Positions 35,301 through 49,200 of a stretch of DNA of 64,000 bases are shown piece after piece. Every line of letters starts with the position of its first letter. Positions within the stretch are counted from its first letter, which is position 1. The position numbers and the translations under genes were made by a program. The notes under the pieces were generated by a model. It saw only the letters and a list, made by a program, of their open reading frames with translations. It was not told the origin of the DNA and did no database searches. The DNA is taken from positions 21,246,501 through 21,310,500 of the forward strand of contig NC_056758.1 of NCBI RefSeq assembly GCF_018687715.1, in the 5' to 3' direction. Source of the DNA: Carya illinoinensis. Taxonomy: Eukaryota; Streptophyta; Magnoliopsida; Fagales; Juglandaceae.

Positions 35301-37449
35301 CCAGTGGAAGAACTAAACTAGTATGGTCAAGGACGATGAAGTTTTCCTTGTGAAAATGGTCTAAAAGGCTTCAGCTAGGGGCCAACTTGTCGCAACAGCC
35401 ATGAAGGATCGCCTTGATGCCGATTGTCAGTGATTCGAGCATTACCGACATGGAAGTGTGTCATGTCTTTGATAGAGCCTAATCATCAAATTCAGTCTTA
35501 GAATGTAGGAAAACGACAAGAAAATTAATATGATCAGAATGAAAAAAATGGTTACGAAGAACAAAAAAAGAAATTAAACTGAAAACATTGTTGAGGGATG
35601 ACTAAATCTTGTGCAACTCGATTACATCCTTTGAATCAAGCTAAAAGCTTAACGATGCGGTGGATGGGGAACCTTAGGGGAATGTGGCACTTCTTTAATT
35701 TGAGGAAACTAAAATGTAAGGTTTATGTTGGCTTCAAATCGAAGAGGGAAACAAAAATTGGTTTTTTGTTGTAAATTTGATCAATGCCAGAACTGAAATA
35801 GTATGGTAGGGGTGGGGTGCAAACGATGACATTTCGGATGAGGAAATGGTGTAAATGGCATGGGCTAGAGGCAGACTTGTCGCAATGCACAAGAAGGAGA
35901 ACTTAGGTCGGATTGGCGGTGATTTCAGCATTATTCGCACGGCTTCTCTTTTGTTGACAGGTTTTGGATCCACCTTAACTTCTAAGTCAATCATAGAATG
36001 ATGAGAAACAACAAAGAAAGTAATAAGATCCGTACCAAAAATGTTACAAAGAACTAAAAAGGAAATTAGGCCCAAAACATTCTTGAGGGATTACTAAACT
36101 TGTGTAAGTCAATTACTTCCCTTAATTCAACCTAAAAGGATAACCACGGGTAGATGGGGAACGTTAGAGTCGTGTGGCACTTGTTGGACCTGAGGGAAAC
36201 TAAATGTAAGGTTTATGTGGGCATCCAAATCGAGGAATGGAACAGTAGACGGGTTTCTTTGTGTAAATTGGTCCAGTGGAAGAACTAAACTAGTATGGTC
36301 AAGGACGATGAAGTTTTCCTTGTGAAAATGGTCTAAAAGGCTTCAGCTAGGGGCCAACTTGTCGCAACAGCCATGAAGGATCGCCTTGATGTCGATTGGC
36401 AGTGATTCGAGCATTATCGACATGGAAGTGTGTCATGTCTTTGATAAAGCCTAATCATCAAATTCAATCTTAGAATGTAGGAAAACGATAAGAAAATTAA
36501 TATGATCAGAATGAAAAAAATGGTTACGAAGAACAAAAAAAGAAATTAAACTGAAAACATTGTTGAGGGATGACTAAATCTTGTGCAACTCGATTACATC
36601 CTTTGAATCAAGCTAAAAGCTTAACGATGCGGTGGATGGGGAACCTTAGGGGAATGTGGCACTTCTTGAATTTGAGGAAACTAAAATGTAAGGTTTATGT
36701 TGGCTTCAAATCGAAGAGGGAAACAAAAATTGGTTTTTTGTTGTAAATTTGATCAATGCCTGAACTGAAATAGTATGGTAGGGGTGGGGTGCAAACGATG
36801 ACATTTCGGATGAGGAAATGGTGTAAATGGCATGGGCTAGAGGCAGACTTGTCGCAATGCACAAGAAGGAGAACTTAGGTCGGATTGGCGGAGATTTCAC
36901 CATTATTCGCATGGCTTTTCTTTTGTTGACAGGTTTTGGATCCAGCCTAAGCTTCTAAGTCAATCTTAGAATGATGAGAAACAAGAAAGAAAGTAATAAG
37001 ATCTGTATCAAAAATGTTACAAAGAACTAAAAAGGAAATTAGGCCCAAAACATTGTTGAGGGATTACTAATCTTGTGTGAGTCATTTACTTCCCTTAATT
37101 CAACCTAAAAGGATAACCACGGGTAGTTGGGGAACGTTAGAGTCGTGTGGCAGTTGTTGGACCTGAGGGAAACTAAATGTAAGGTTGATGTGGGCATCCA
37201 AATCGAGGAATGGAACAGTAGACGGGTTTCTTTGTGTAAATTGGTCCAGTGGAAGAACTAAACTAGTATGCTCAAGGACGATGAAGTTTTCCTTCTGAAA
37301 ATGGTCTAAAAGGCTTCAGCTAGGGGCCAACTTGTTGCAACAGCCATGAAGGATCGCCTCGATGCCGATTGGCAGTGATTCGAGCATTATCGACATGGAA
37401 GTGTGTCATGTCTTTGATAAAGCCTAATCATCAAATTCAGTCTTAGAAT
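29311..37449 (+). repeat. Mosaic units with a tract repeated at five-unit spacing
   Basis: This runs from the end of unit 31 to the middle of unit 39. About 30,000-30,885 reappears at 34,869-35,754 (offset 4,869 bp), sharing AGGTTGTGGATCC, CTTCCCCTAATTC, GCATTACCGAC, GATAGAGCC and CTTCTTTAATTTG. I noted one difference (AAAACGGAAATT against AAAAAGGAAATT). The GTCATTTACTTCC mark links units 33 and 39, six units apart. Most B halves between 30.7 and 34 kb keep the 85-codon frame. Confidence 0.78.
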
Positions 37450-40400
37450 TTAGGAAAACGACAAGAAAATTAATATGATAAGAATGAAAAAAATGGTTAC
37501 GAAGAACAAAAAAAGAAATTAAACTGAAAACATTGTTGAGGGATGACTAAATCTTGTGCAACTCGATTACATCCTTTGAATCAAGCTAAAAGCTTAACGA
37601 TGCGGTGGATGGGGAACCTTAGGGGAATGTGGCTCTTCTTGAATTTGAGGAAACTAAAATGTAAGGTTTATGTTGGCTTCAAATCGAAGAGGGAAACAAA
37701 AGATTGGTTTTTTGTTGTAAATTCGATCAATGCCAGAACTGAAATAGTATGGTTGGAGTGGGGTGCAAACGATGACATTTCGGATGAGGAAATGGTGTAA
37801 ATGGCATGGGCTAGAGGCAGACTTGTCGCAATGCACAAGAAGGAGAACTTAGGTCGGATTGGCGGAGATTTCACCATTATTCGCATGGCTTTTCTTTTGT
37901 TGACAGGTTTTGGATCCAGCCTAAGCTTCTAAGTCAATCTTAGAATGATGAGAAACAACAAAGAAAGTAATAAGATCCGTATAAAAAATGTTACAAAGAA
38001 CTAAAAAGGAAATTAGGCCCAAAACATTCTTGAGGGATTACTAATCTTGTATAAGTCAATTACTTCCCTTAATTCAACCTAAAAGGATAACCACGGGTAG
38101 ATGGGGAACGTTAGAGTCGTGTGGCACTTGTTGGACCTGAGGGAAACTAAATGTAAGGTTTATGTGGGCATCCAAATCGAGGAATGGAACAGTAGACGGG
38201 TTTCTTTGTGTAAATTGGTCCAGTGGAAGAACTAAACTAGTATGGTCAAGGACGATGAAGTTTTCCTTGTGAAAATGGCCTAAAAGGCTTCAGCTAGGGT
38301 CCAACTTGTCGCAACAGCCATGAAGGATCGCCATGATGCCGATTGGCTGTGATTCGAGCATTATCGACATGGAAGTGTGTCATGTCTTTGATAAAGCCTA
38401 ATCATCAAATTGAATCTTAGAATGTAGGAAAACGACAAGAAAATTAATATGATCAGATTGAAAAAAATGGTTACGAAGAACAAAAAAAGAAATTACACTG
38501 AAAACATTGTTGAGGGATGACTAAATCTTGTGCAACTCGATTACATCCTTTGAATCAAGCTAAAAGCTTAACGATCCGGTGGATGGGGAACCTTAGGGGA
38601 ATGTGGCACTTCTTGAATTTGAGGAAACTAAAATGTAAGGTTTATGTTGGCTTCAAATCGATGAGGGAAACAAAAATTGGTTTTTTGTTGTAAATTTCAT
38701 CAATGCCAGAACTGAAATAGTATGGTAGGGGTGGGGTGCAAACGATGACATTTCGGATGAAGAAATGGTGTAAATGGCATGGGCTAGAGGCAGACTTGTC
38801 GCAATGCACAAGAAGGAGAACTTAGGTCGGATTGGCGGAGATTTCACCATTATTCGCATGGCTTTTCTTTTGTTGAGAGGTTTTGGATCCAGCCTAAGCT
38901 TCTAAGTCAATCTTAGAATGATGAGAAACAACAAAGAAAGTAATAAGATCCGTATCAAAAATGTTACAAAGAACTAAAAAGGAAATTAAGCCCAAAACGT
39001 TGTTGAGGGATTACTAAACTTGTGTAAGTCAATTACTTCCCTTAATTCAACCTAAAAGGATAACCACGGGTAGATGGGGAACGTTAGAGTCGTGTGGTAG
39101 TTGTTGGACCTGAGGGAAACTAAATGTAAGGTTTATGTGGGCATCCAAATCGAGGAATGGAACAGTAGACGGGTTTCTTTGTGTAAATTGGTCCAGTGGA
39201 AGAACTAAACTAGTATGGTCAAGGACGATGAAGTTTTCCTTGTGAAAATGGTCTAAAAGGCTTCAGCTAGGGGCCAACTTGTCGCAACAGCCATGAAGGA
39301 TCGCCTTGATGCCTATTGTCAGTGATTCGAGCATTGTCGACATGGAAGTGTGTCATGTCTTTGATAAAGCCTAATCATCAAATTCAGTCTTAGAATGTAG
39401 GAAAACGACAAGAAAATTAATATGATCAGATTGAAAAAAATGGTTACGAAGAACAAAAAAACAAATTAAACTGAAAACATTGTTGAGGGATGACTAAATC
39501 TTGTGCAACTCGATTACATCCTTTGAATCAAGCTAAAAGCTTAACGATCCGGTGGATGGGGAACCTTAGGGGAATGTGGCACTTCTTGAATTTGAGGAAA
39601 CTAAAATGTAAGGTTTATGTTGGCTTCAAATCGAAGAGGGAAACAAAAGATTGGTTTTTTGTTGTAAATTCGATCAATGCCAGAACTGAAATAGTATGGT
39701 TGGGGTGGGGTGCAAAGGATGACGTTTCGGATGAGGAAATGGTGTAAATGGCATGGGCTAGAGGCAGACTTGTCGCAATGCACAAGAAGGAGAACTTAGG
39801 TCGGATTGGCGGAGATTTCACCATTATTCGCATGGCTTTTCTTTTGTTGACAGGTTTTGGATCCAGCCTAAGCTTCTAAGTCAATCTTAGAATGATGAGA
39901 AACAACAAAGAAAGTAATAAGATCCGTATCAAAAATGTTACAAAGAACTAAAAAGGAAATTAGGCCCAAAACGTTGTTGAGGGATTACTAATCTTGTGTA
40001 AGTCAATTGCTTCCCTTAATTCAACCTAAAAGGATAACCACGGGTAGATGGGGAACGTTAGAGTCGTGTGGCAGTTGTTGGACCTGAGGGAAACTAAATG
40101 TAAGGTTTATGTGGGCTTCCAAATCGAGGAATGGAACAGTAGACGGGTTTCTTTGTGTAAATTGGTCCAGTGGAAGAACTAAACTAGTATGGTCAAGGAC
40201 GATGAAGTTTTCCTTGTGAAAATGGTCTAAAAGGCTTCAGCTAGGGGCCAACTTGTCGCAACAGCCACGAAGGATCGCCTTGATGCCGATTGGCAGTGAT
40301 TCGAGCATTATCGACATGGAAGTGTGTCATGTCTTTGATAAAGCCTAATCATCAAATTCAGTCTTAGAATGTAGGAAAACGACAAGAAAATTAATATGAT

Positions 40401-43200
40401 AAGAATGAAAAAAATGGTTACGAAGAACAAAAAAGGAAATTAAACTGAAAACATTGTTGAGGGATGACTAAATCTGGTGCAACTCGATTACATCCTTTGA
40501 ATCAAGCTAAAAGCTTAACGATGCGGTGGATGGGGAACCTTAGGGGAATGTGGCTCTTCTTGAATTTGAGGAAACTAAAATGTAAGGTTTATGTTGGCTT
40601 CAAATCGAAGAGGGAAACAAAAGATTGGTTTTTTGTTGTAAATTCGATCAATGCCAGAACTGAAATAGTATGGTTGGAGTGGGGTGCAAACGATGACATT
40701 TCGGATGAGGAAATGGTGTAAATGGCATGGGCTAGAGGCAGACTTGTCGCAATGCACAAGAAGGAGAACTTAGGTCGGATTGGCGGAGATTTCACCATTA
40801 TTCGCATGGCTTTTCTTTTGTTGACAGGTTTTGGATCCAGCCTAAGCTTCTAAGTCAATCTTAGAATGATGAGAAACAACAAAGAAAGTAATAAGATCCG
40901 TATAAAAAATGTTACAAAGAACTAAAAAGGAAATTAGGCCCAAAACATTCTTGAGGGATTACTAATCTTGTATAAGTCAATTACTTCCCTTAATTCAACC
41001 TAAAAGGATAACCACGGGTAGATGGGGAACGTTAGAGTCGTGTGGCACTTGTTGGACCTGAGGGAAACTAAATGTAAGGTTTATGTGGGCATCCAAATCG
41101 AGGAATGGAACAGTAGACGGGTTTCTTTGTGTAAATTGGTCCAGTGGAAGAACTAAACTAGTATGGTCAAGGACGATGAAGTTTTCCTTGTGAAAATGGT
41201 CTAAAAGGCTTCAGCTAGGGTCCAACTTGTCGCAACAGCCATGAAGGATCGCCATGATGCCGATTGGCTGTGATTCGAGCATTATCGACATGGAAGTGTG
41301 TCATGTCTTTGATAAAGCCTAATCATCAAATTGAATCTTAGAATGTAGGAAAACGACAAGAAAATTAATATGATCAGATTGAAAAAAATGGTTACGAAGA
41401 ACAAAAAAAGAAATTACACTGAAAACATTGTTGAGGGATGACTAAATCTTGTGCAACTCGATTACATCCTTTGAATCAAGCTAAAAGCTTAACGATCCGG
41501 TGGATGGGGAACCTTAGGGGAATGTGGCACTTCTTGAATTTGAGGAAACTAAAATGTAAGGTTTATGTTGGCTTCAAATCGATGAGGGAAACAAAAATTG
41601 GTTTTTTGTTGTAAATTTCATCAATGCCAGAACTGAAATAGTATGGTAGGGGTGGGGTGCAAACGATGACATTTCGGATGAAGAAATGGTGTAAATGGCA
41701 TGGGCTAGAGGCAGACTTGTCGCAATGCACAAGAAGGAGAACTTAGGTCGGATTGGCGGAGATTTCACCATTATTCGCATGGCTTTTCTTTTGTTGAGAG
41801 GTTTTGGATCCAGCCTAAGCTTCTAAGTCAATCTTAGAATGATGAGAAACAAGAAAGAAAGTAATAAGATCCGTATCAAAAATGTTACAAAGAACTAAAA
41901 AGGAAATTAAGCCCAAAACGTTGTTGAGGGATTACTAAACTTGTGTAAGTCAATTACTTCCCTTAATTCAACCTAAAAGGATAACCACGGGTAGATGGGG
42001 AACGTTAGAGTCGTGTGGTAGTTGTTGGACCTGAGGGAAACTAAATGTAAGGTTTATGTGGGCATCCAAATCGAGGAATGGAACAGTAGACGGGTTTCTT
42101 TGTGTAAATTGGTCCAGTGGAAGAACTAAACTAGTATGGTCAAGGGCGATGAAGTTTTCCTTGTGAAAATGGTCTAAAAGGCTTCAGCTAGGGGCCAACT
42201 TGTCGCAACAGCCATGAAGGATCGCCTTGATGCCGATTGTCAGTGATTCGAGCATTGTCGACATGGAAGTGTGTCATGTCTTTGATAAAGCCTAATCATC
42301 AAATTCAGTCTTAGAATGTAGGAAAACGACAAGAAAATTAATATGATCAGATTGAAAAAAATGGTTACGAAGAACAAAAAAACAAATTAAACTGAAAACA
42401 TTGTTGAGGGATGACTAAATCTTGTGCAACTCGATTACATCCTTTGAATCAAGCTAAAAGCTTAACGATCCGGTGGATGGGGAACCTTAGGGGAATGTGG
42501 CACTTCTTGAATTTGAGGAAACTAAAATGTAAGGTTTATGTTGGCTTCAAATCGAAGAGGGAAACAAAAGATTGGTTTTTTGTTGTAAATTCGATCAATG
42601 CCAGAACTGAAATAGTATGGTTGGGGTGGGGTGCAAAGGATGACGTTTCGGATGAGGAAATGGTGTAAATGGCATGGGCTAGAGGCAGACTTGTCGCAAT
42701 GCACAAGAAGGAGAACTTAGGTCGGATTGGCGGAGATTTCACCATTATTCGCATGGCTTTTCTTTTGTTGACAGATTTTGGATCCAGCCTAAGCTTCTAA
42801 GTCAATCTTAGAATGATGAGAAACAACAAAGAAAGTAATAAGATCCGTATCAAAAATGTTACAAAGAACTAAAAAGGAAATTAGGCCCAAAACGTTGTTG
42901 AGGGATTACTAATCTTGTGTAAGTCAATTGCTTCCCTTAATTCAACCTAAAAGGATAACCACGGGTAGATGGGGAACGTTAGAGTCGTGTGGCAGTTGTT
43001 GGACCTGAGGGAAACTAAATGTAAGGTTTATGTGGGCTTCCAAATCGAGGAATGGAACAGTAGACGGGTTTCTTTGTGTAAATTGGTCCAGTGGAAGAAC
43101 TAAACTAGTATGGTCAAGGACGATGAAGTTTTCCTTGTGAAAATGGTCTAAAAGGCTTCAGCTAGGGGCCAACTTGTCGCAACAGCCACGAAGGATCGCC
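37450..43200 (+). repeat. Older three-unit (2,921 bp) duplication
   Basis: About 37,450-40,280 matches 40,371-43,200 at an offset of 2,921 bp. It shares CTAGGGTCCAAC, CAAATTGAATC, TCGATGAGGGAAAC, AAATTTCATCAATG, GCATTGTCGAC, GACGTTTCGG, CAATTGCTTCCC and GGGCTTCCAAATC. Roughly ten differences separate the copies, for example AATGGCCTAAAAG against AATGGTCTAAAAG and GATGCCTATTG against GATGCCGATTG. It therefore looks older than the neighbouring pentamer duplication, which overlaps its right end. Confidence 0.75.
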
Positions 43201-46200
43201 TTGATGCCGATTGTCAGTGATTCGAGCATTACCGACATGGAAGTGTGTCATGTCTTTGATAAAGCCTAATCATCAAATTCAGTCTTAGAATGTAGGAAAA
43301 CGACAAGAAAATTAATATGATAAGAATGAAAAAAATGGTTACGAAGAACAAAAAAAGAAATTAAACTGAAAACATTGTTGAGGGATGACTAAATCTTGTG
43401 CAACTCGATTACATCCTTTGAATCAAGCTAAAAGCTTAACGATGCGGTGGATGGGGAACCTTAGGGGAATGTGGCTCTTCTTGAATTTGAGGAAACTAAA
43501 ATGTAAGGTTTATGTTGGCTTCAAATCGAAGAGGGAAACAAAAGATTGGTTTTTTGTTGTAAATTCGATCAATTCCAGAACTGAAATAGTATGGTTGGAG
43601 TGGGGTGCAAACGATGACATTTCGGATGAGGAAATGGTGTAAATGGCATGGGCTAGAGGCAGACTTGTCGCAATGCACAAGAAGGAGAACTTAGGTCGGA
43701 TTGGCGGAGATTTCACCATTATTCGCATGGCTTTTCTTTTGTTGACAGGTTTTGGATCCAGCCTAAGCTTCTAAGTCAATCTTAAAATGATGAGAAACAA
43801 GAAAGAAAGTAATAAGATCCGTATAAAAAATGTTACAAAGAACTAAAAAGGAAATTAGGCCCAAAACATTCTTGAGGGATTACTAATCTTGTGTAAGTCA
43901 ATTACTTCCCTTAATTCAACCTAAAAGGATAACCACGGGTAGATGGGGAACGTTAGAGTCGTGTGGCAGTTGTTGGACCTGAGGGAAACTAAATGTAAGG
44001 TTGATGTGGGCATCCAAATCGAGGAATGGAACAGTAGACGGGTTTCTTTGTGTAGATTGGTCCAGTGGAAGAACTAAACTAGTACGCTCAAGGACGATGA
44101 AGTTTTCCTTCTGAAAATGGTCTAAAAGGCTTCAGCTAGGGGCCAAGTTGTTGCAACAGCCATGAAGGATCGCCTTGATGCCGATTGGCAGTGATTCGAG
44201 CATTATCGACATGGAAGTGTGTCATGTCTTTGATAAAGCCTAATCATCAAATTCAGTCTTAGAATGTAGGAAAACGACAAGAAAATTAATATGATAAGAA
44301 TGAAAAAAATGGTTACGAAGAACAAAAAAAGAAATTAAACTGAAAACATTGTTGAGGGATGACTAAATCTTGTGCAACTCGATTACATCCTTTGAATCAA
44401 GCTAAAAGCTTAACGATGCGGTGGATGGGGAACCTTAGGGGAATGTGGCTCTTCTTGAATTTGAGGAAACTAAAATGTAAGGTTTATGTTGGCTTCAAAT
44501 CGAAGAGGGAAACAAAAGATTGGTTTTTTGTTGTAAATTCGATCAATGCCAGAACTGAAATAGTATGGTTGGAGTGGGGTGCAAACGATGACATTTCGGA
44601 TGAGGAAATGGTGTAAATGGCATGGGCTAGAGGCAGACTTGTCGCAATGCACAAGAAGGAGAACTTAGGTCGGATTGGCGGAGATTTCACCATTATTCGC
44701 ATGGCTTTTCTTTTGTTGACAGGTTTTGGATCCAGCCTAAGCTTCTAAGTCAATCTTAGAATGATGAGAAACAACAAAGAATGTAATAAGATCCGTATAA
44801 AAAATGTTACAAAGAACTAAAAAGGAAATTAGGCCCAAAACATTCTTGAGGGATTACTAATCTTGTATAAGTCAATTACTTCCCTTAATTCAACCTAAAA
44901 GGATAACCACGGGTAGATGGGGAACGTTAGAGTCGTGTGGCACTTGTTGGACCTGAGGGAAACTAAATGTAAGGTTTATGTGGGTATCCAAATCGAGGAA
45001 TGGAACAGTAGCCGGGTTTCTTTGTGTAAATTGGTCCAATGGAAGAACTAAACTAGTATGGTCAAGGACGATGAAGTTTTCCTTGTGAAAATGGTCTAAA
45101 AGGCTTCAGCTAGGGGCCAACTTGTCGCAACAGCCATGAGGGATCGCCATGATGCCGATTGGCTGTGATTCGAGCATTATCGACATGGAAGTGTGTCATG
45201 TCTTTGATAAAGCCTAATCATCAAATTCAATCTTAGAATGTAGGAAAACGACAAGAAAATTAATATGATCAGATTGAAAAAAATGGTTACGAAGAACAAA
45301 AAAAGAAATTACACTGAAAACATTGTTGAGGGATGACTAAATCTTGTGCAACTCGATTACATCCTTTGAATCAAGCTAAAAGCTTAACGATCCGGTGGAT
45401 GGGGAACCTTAGGGGAATGTGGCACTTCTTGAATTTGAGGAAACTAAAATGTAAGGTTTATGTTGGCTTCAAATCGAAGAGGGAAACAAAAATTGGTTTT
45501 TTGTTGTAAATTTGATCAATGCCAGAACTGAAATAGTATGGTAGGGGTGGGGTGCAAACGATGACATTTCGGATGAAGAAATGGTGTAAATGGCATGGGC
45601 TAGAGGCAGACTTGTCGCAATGCACAAGAAGGAGAACTTAGGTCGGATTGGCGGAGATTTCACCATTATTCGCATGGCTTTTCTTTTGTTGAGAGGTTTT
45701 GGATCCAGCCTAAGCTTCTAAGTCAATCTTAGAATGATGAGAAACAACAAAGAAAGTAATAAGATCCGTATCAAAAATGTTACAAAGAAGTAAAAAGGAA
45801 ATTAAGCCCAAAACGTTGTTGAGGGATTACTAAACTTGTGCAAGTCAATTACTTCCCTTAATTCAACCTAAGAGGATAACCACGGGTAGATGGGGAACGT
45901 TAGAGTCGTGTGGTAGTTGTTGGACCTGAGGGAAACTAAATGTAAGGTTTATGTGGGCATCCAAATCGAGGAATGGAACAGTAGACGGGTTTCTTTGTGT
46001 AAATTGGTCCAGTGGAAGAACTAAACTAGTATCGTCAAGGACGATGAAGTTTTCCTTGTGAAAATGGTCTAAAAGGCTTCAGCTAGGGGCCAACTTGTCG
46101 CAACAGCCATGAAGGATCGCCTTGATGCCGATTGGCAGTGATTCGAGCATTATCGACATGGAAGTGTGTCATGTCTTTGATAAAGCCTAATCATCAAATT

Positions 46201-49200
46201 CAATCTTAGAATGTAGGAAAACGATAAGAAAATTAATATGATCAGAATGAAAAAAATGGTTACGAAGAACAAAAAAAGAAATTAAACTGAAAACATTGTT
46301 GAGGGATGACTAAATCTTGTGCAACTCGATTACATCCTTTGAATCAAGCTAAAAGCTTAACGATGCGGTGGATGGGGAACCTTAGGGGAATGTGGCTCTT
46401 CTTGAATTTGAGGAAACTAAAATGTAAGGTTTATGTTGGCTTCAAATCGAAGAGGGAAACAAAAGATTGGTTTTTTGTTGTAAATTCGATCAATGCCAGA
46501 ACTGAAATAGTATGGTAGGGGTGGGGTGCAAACGATGACATTTCGGATGAGGAAATGGTGTAAATGGCATGGGCTAGAGGCAGACTTGTCGCAATGCACA
46601 AGAAGGAGAACTTAGGTCGGATTGGCGGTGATTTCAGCATTATTCGCACGGCTTCTCTTTTGTTGACAGGTTTTGGATCCACCTTAACTTCTAAGTCAAT
46701 CATAGAATGATGAGAAACAACAAAGAAAGTAATAAGATCCGTATCAAAAATGTTACAAAGAACTAAAAAGGAAATTAGGCCCAAAACATTCTTGAGGGAT
46801 TACTAAACTTGTGTAAGTCAATTACTTCCCTTAATTCAACCTAAAAGGATAACCACGGGTAGATGGGGAACGTTAGAGTCGTGTGGTAGTTGTTGGACCT
46901 GAGGGAAACTAAATGTAAGGTTTATGTGGGCATCCAAATCGAGGAATGGAACAGTAGACGGGTTTCTTTGTGTAAATTGGTCCAGTGGAAGAACTAAACT
47001 AGTATGGTCAAGGGCGATGAAGTTTTCCTTGTGAAAATGGTCTAAAAGGCTTCAGCTAGGGGCCAACTTGTCGCAACAGCCATGAAGGATCGCCTTGATG
47101 CCGATTGTCAGTGATTCGAGCATTGTCGACATGGAAGTGTGTCATGTCTTTGATAAAGCCTAATCATCAAATTCAGTCTTAGAATGTAGGAAAACGACAA
47201 GAAAATTAATATGATCAGATTGAAAAAAATGGTTACGAAGAACAAAAAAACAAATTAAACTGAAAACATTGTTGAGGGATGACTAAATCTTGTGCAACTC
47301 GATTACATCCTTTGAATCAAGCTAAAAGCTTAACGATCCGGTGGATGGGGAACCTTAGGGGAATGTGGCACTTCTTGAATTTGAGGAAACTAAAATGTAA
47401 GGTTTATGTTGGCTTCAAATCGAAGAGGGAAACAAAAGATTGGTTTTTTGTTGTAAATTCGATCAATGCCAGAACTGAAATAGTATGGTTGGGGTGGGGT
47501 GCAAAGGATGACGTTTCGGATGAGGAAATGGTGTAAATGGCATGGGCTAGAGGCAGACTTGTCGCAATGCACAAGAAGGAGAACTTAGGTCGGATTGGCG
47601 GAGATTTCACCATTATTCGCATGGCTTTTCTTTTGTTGACAGATTTTGGATCCAGCCTAAGCTTCTAAGTCAATCTTAGAATGATGAGAAACAACAAAGA
47701 AAGTAATAAGATCCGTATCAAAAATGTTACAAAGAACTAAAAAGGAAATTAGGCCCAAAACGTTGTTGAGGGATTACTAATCTTGTGTAAGTCAATTGCT
47801 TCCCTTAATTCAACCTAAAAGGATAACCACGGGTAGATGGGGAACGTTAGAGTCGTGTGGCAGTTGTTGGACCTGAGGGAAACTAAATGTAAGGTTTATG
47901 TGGGCTTCCAAATCGAGGAATGGAACAGTAGACGGGTTTCTTTGTGTAAATTGGTCCAGTGGAAGAACTAAACTAGTATGGTCAAGGACGATGAAGTTTT
48001 CCTTGTGAAAATGGTCTAAAAGGCTTCAGCTAGGGGCCAACTTGTCGCAACAGCCACGAAGGATCGCCTTGATGCCGATTGTCAGTGATTCGAGCATTAC
48101 CGACATGGAAGTGTGTCATGTCTTTGATAAAGCCTAATCATCAAATTCAGTCTTAGAATGTAGGAAAACGACAAGAAAATTAATATGATAAGAATGAAAA
48201 AAATGGTTACGAAGAACAAAAAAAGAAATTAAACTGAAAACATTGTTGAGGGATGACTAAATCTTGTGCAACTCGATTACATCCTTTGAATCAAGCTAAA
48301 AGCTTAACGATGCGGTGGATGGGGAACCTTAGGGGAATGTGGCTCTTCTTGAATTTGAGGAAACTAAAATGTAAGGTTTATGTTGGCTTCAAATCGAAGA
48401 GGGAAACAAAAGATTGGTTTTTTGTTGTAAATTCGATCAATTCCAGAACTGAAATAGTATGGTTGGAGTGGGGTGCAAACGATGACATTTCGGATGAGGA
48501 AATGGTGTAAATGGCATGGGCTAGAGGCAGACTTGTCGCAATGCACAAGAAGGAGAACTTAGGTCGGATTGGCGGAGATTTCACCATTATTCGCATGGCT
48601 TTTCTTTTGTTGACAGGTTTTGGATCCAGCCTAAGCTTCTAAGTCAATCTTAAAATGATGAGAAACAAGAAAGAAAGTAATAAGATCCGTATAAAAAATG
48701 TTACAAAGAACTAAAAAGGAAATTAGGCCCAAAACATTCTTGAGGGATTACTAATCTTGTGTAAGTCAATTACTTCCCTTAATTCAACCTAAAAGGATAA
48801 CCACGGGTAGATGGGGAACGTTAGAGTCGTGTGGCAGTTGTTGGACCTGAGGGAAACTAAATGTAAGGTTGATGTGGGCATCCAAATCGAGGAATGGAAC
48901 AGTAGACGGGTTTCTTTGTGTAGATTGGTCCAGTGGAAGAACTAAACTAGTACGCTCAAGGACGATGAAGTTTTCCTTCTGAAAATGGTCTAAAAGGCTT
49001 CAGCTAGGGGCCAAGTTGTTGCAACAGCCATGAAGGATCGCCTTGATGCCGATTGGCAGTGATTCGAGCATTATCGACATGGAAGTGTGTCATGTCTTTG
49101 ATAAAGCCTAATCATCAAATTCAGTCTTAGAATGTAGGAAAACGACAAGAAAATTAATATGATAAGAATGAAAAAAATGGTTACGAAGAACAAAAAAAGA

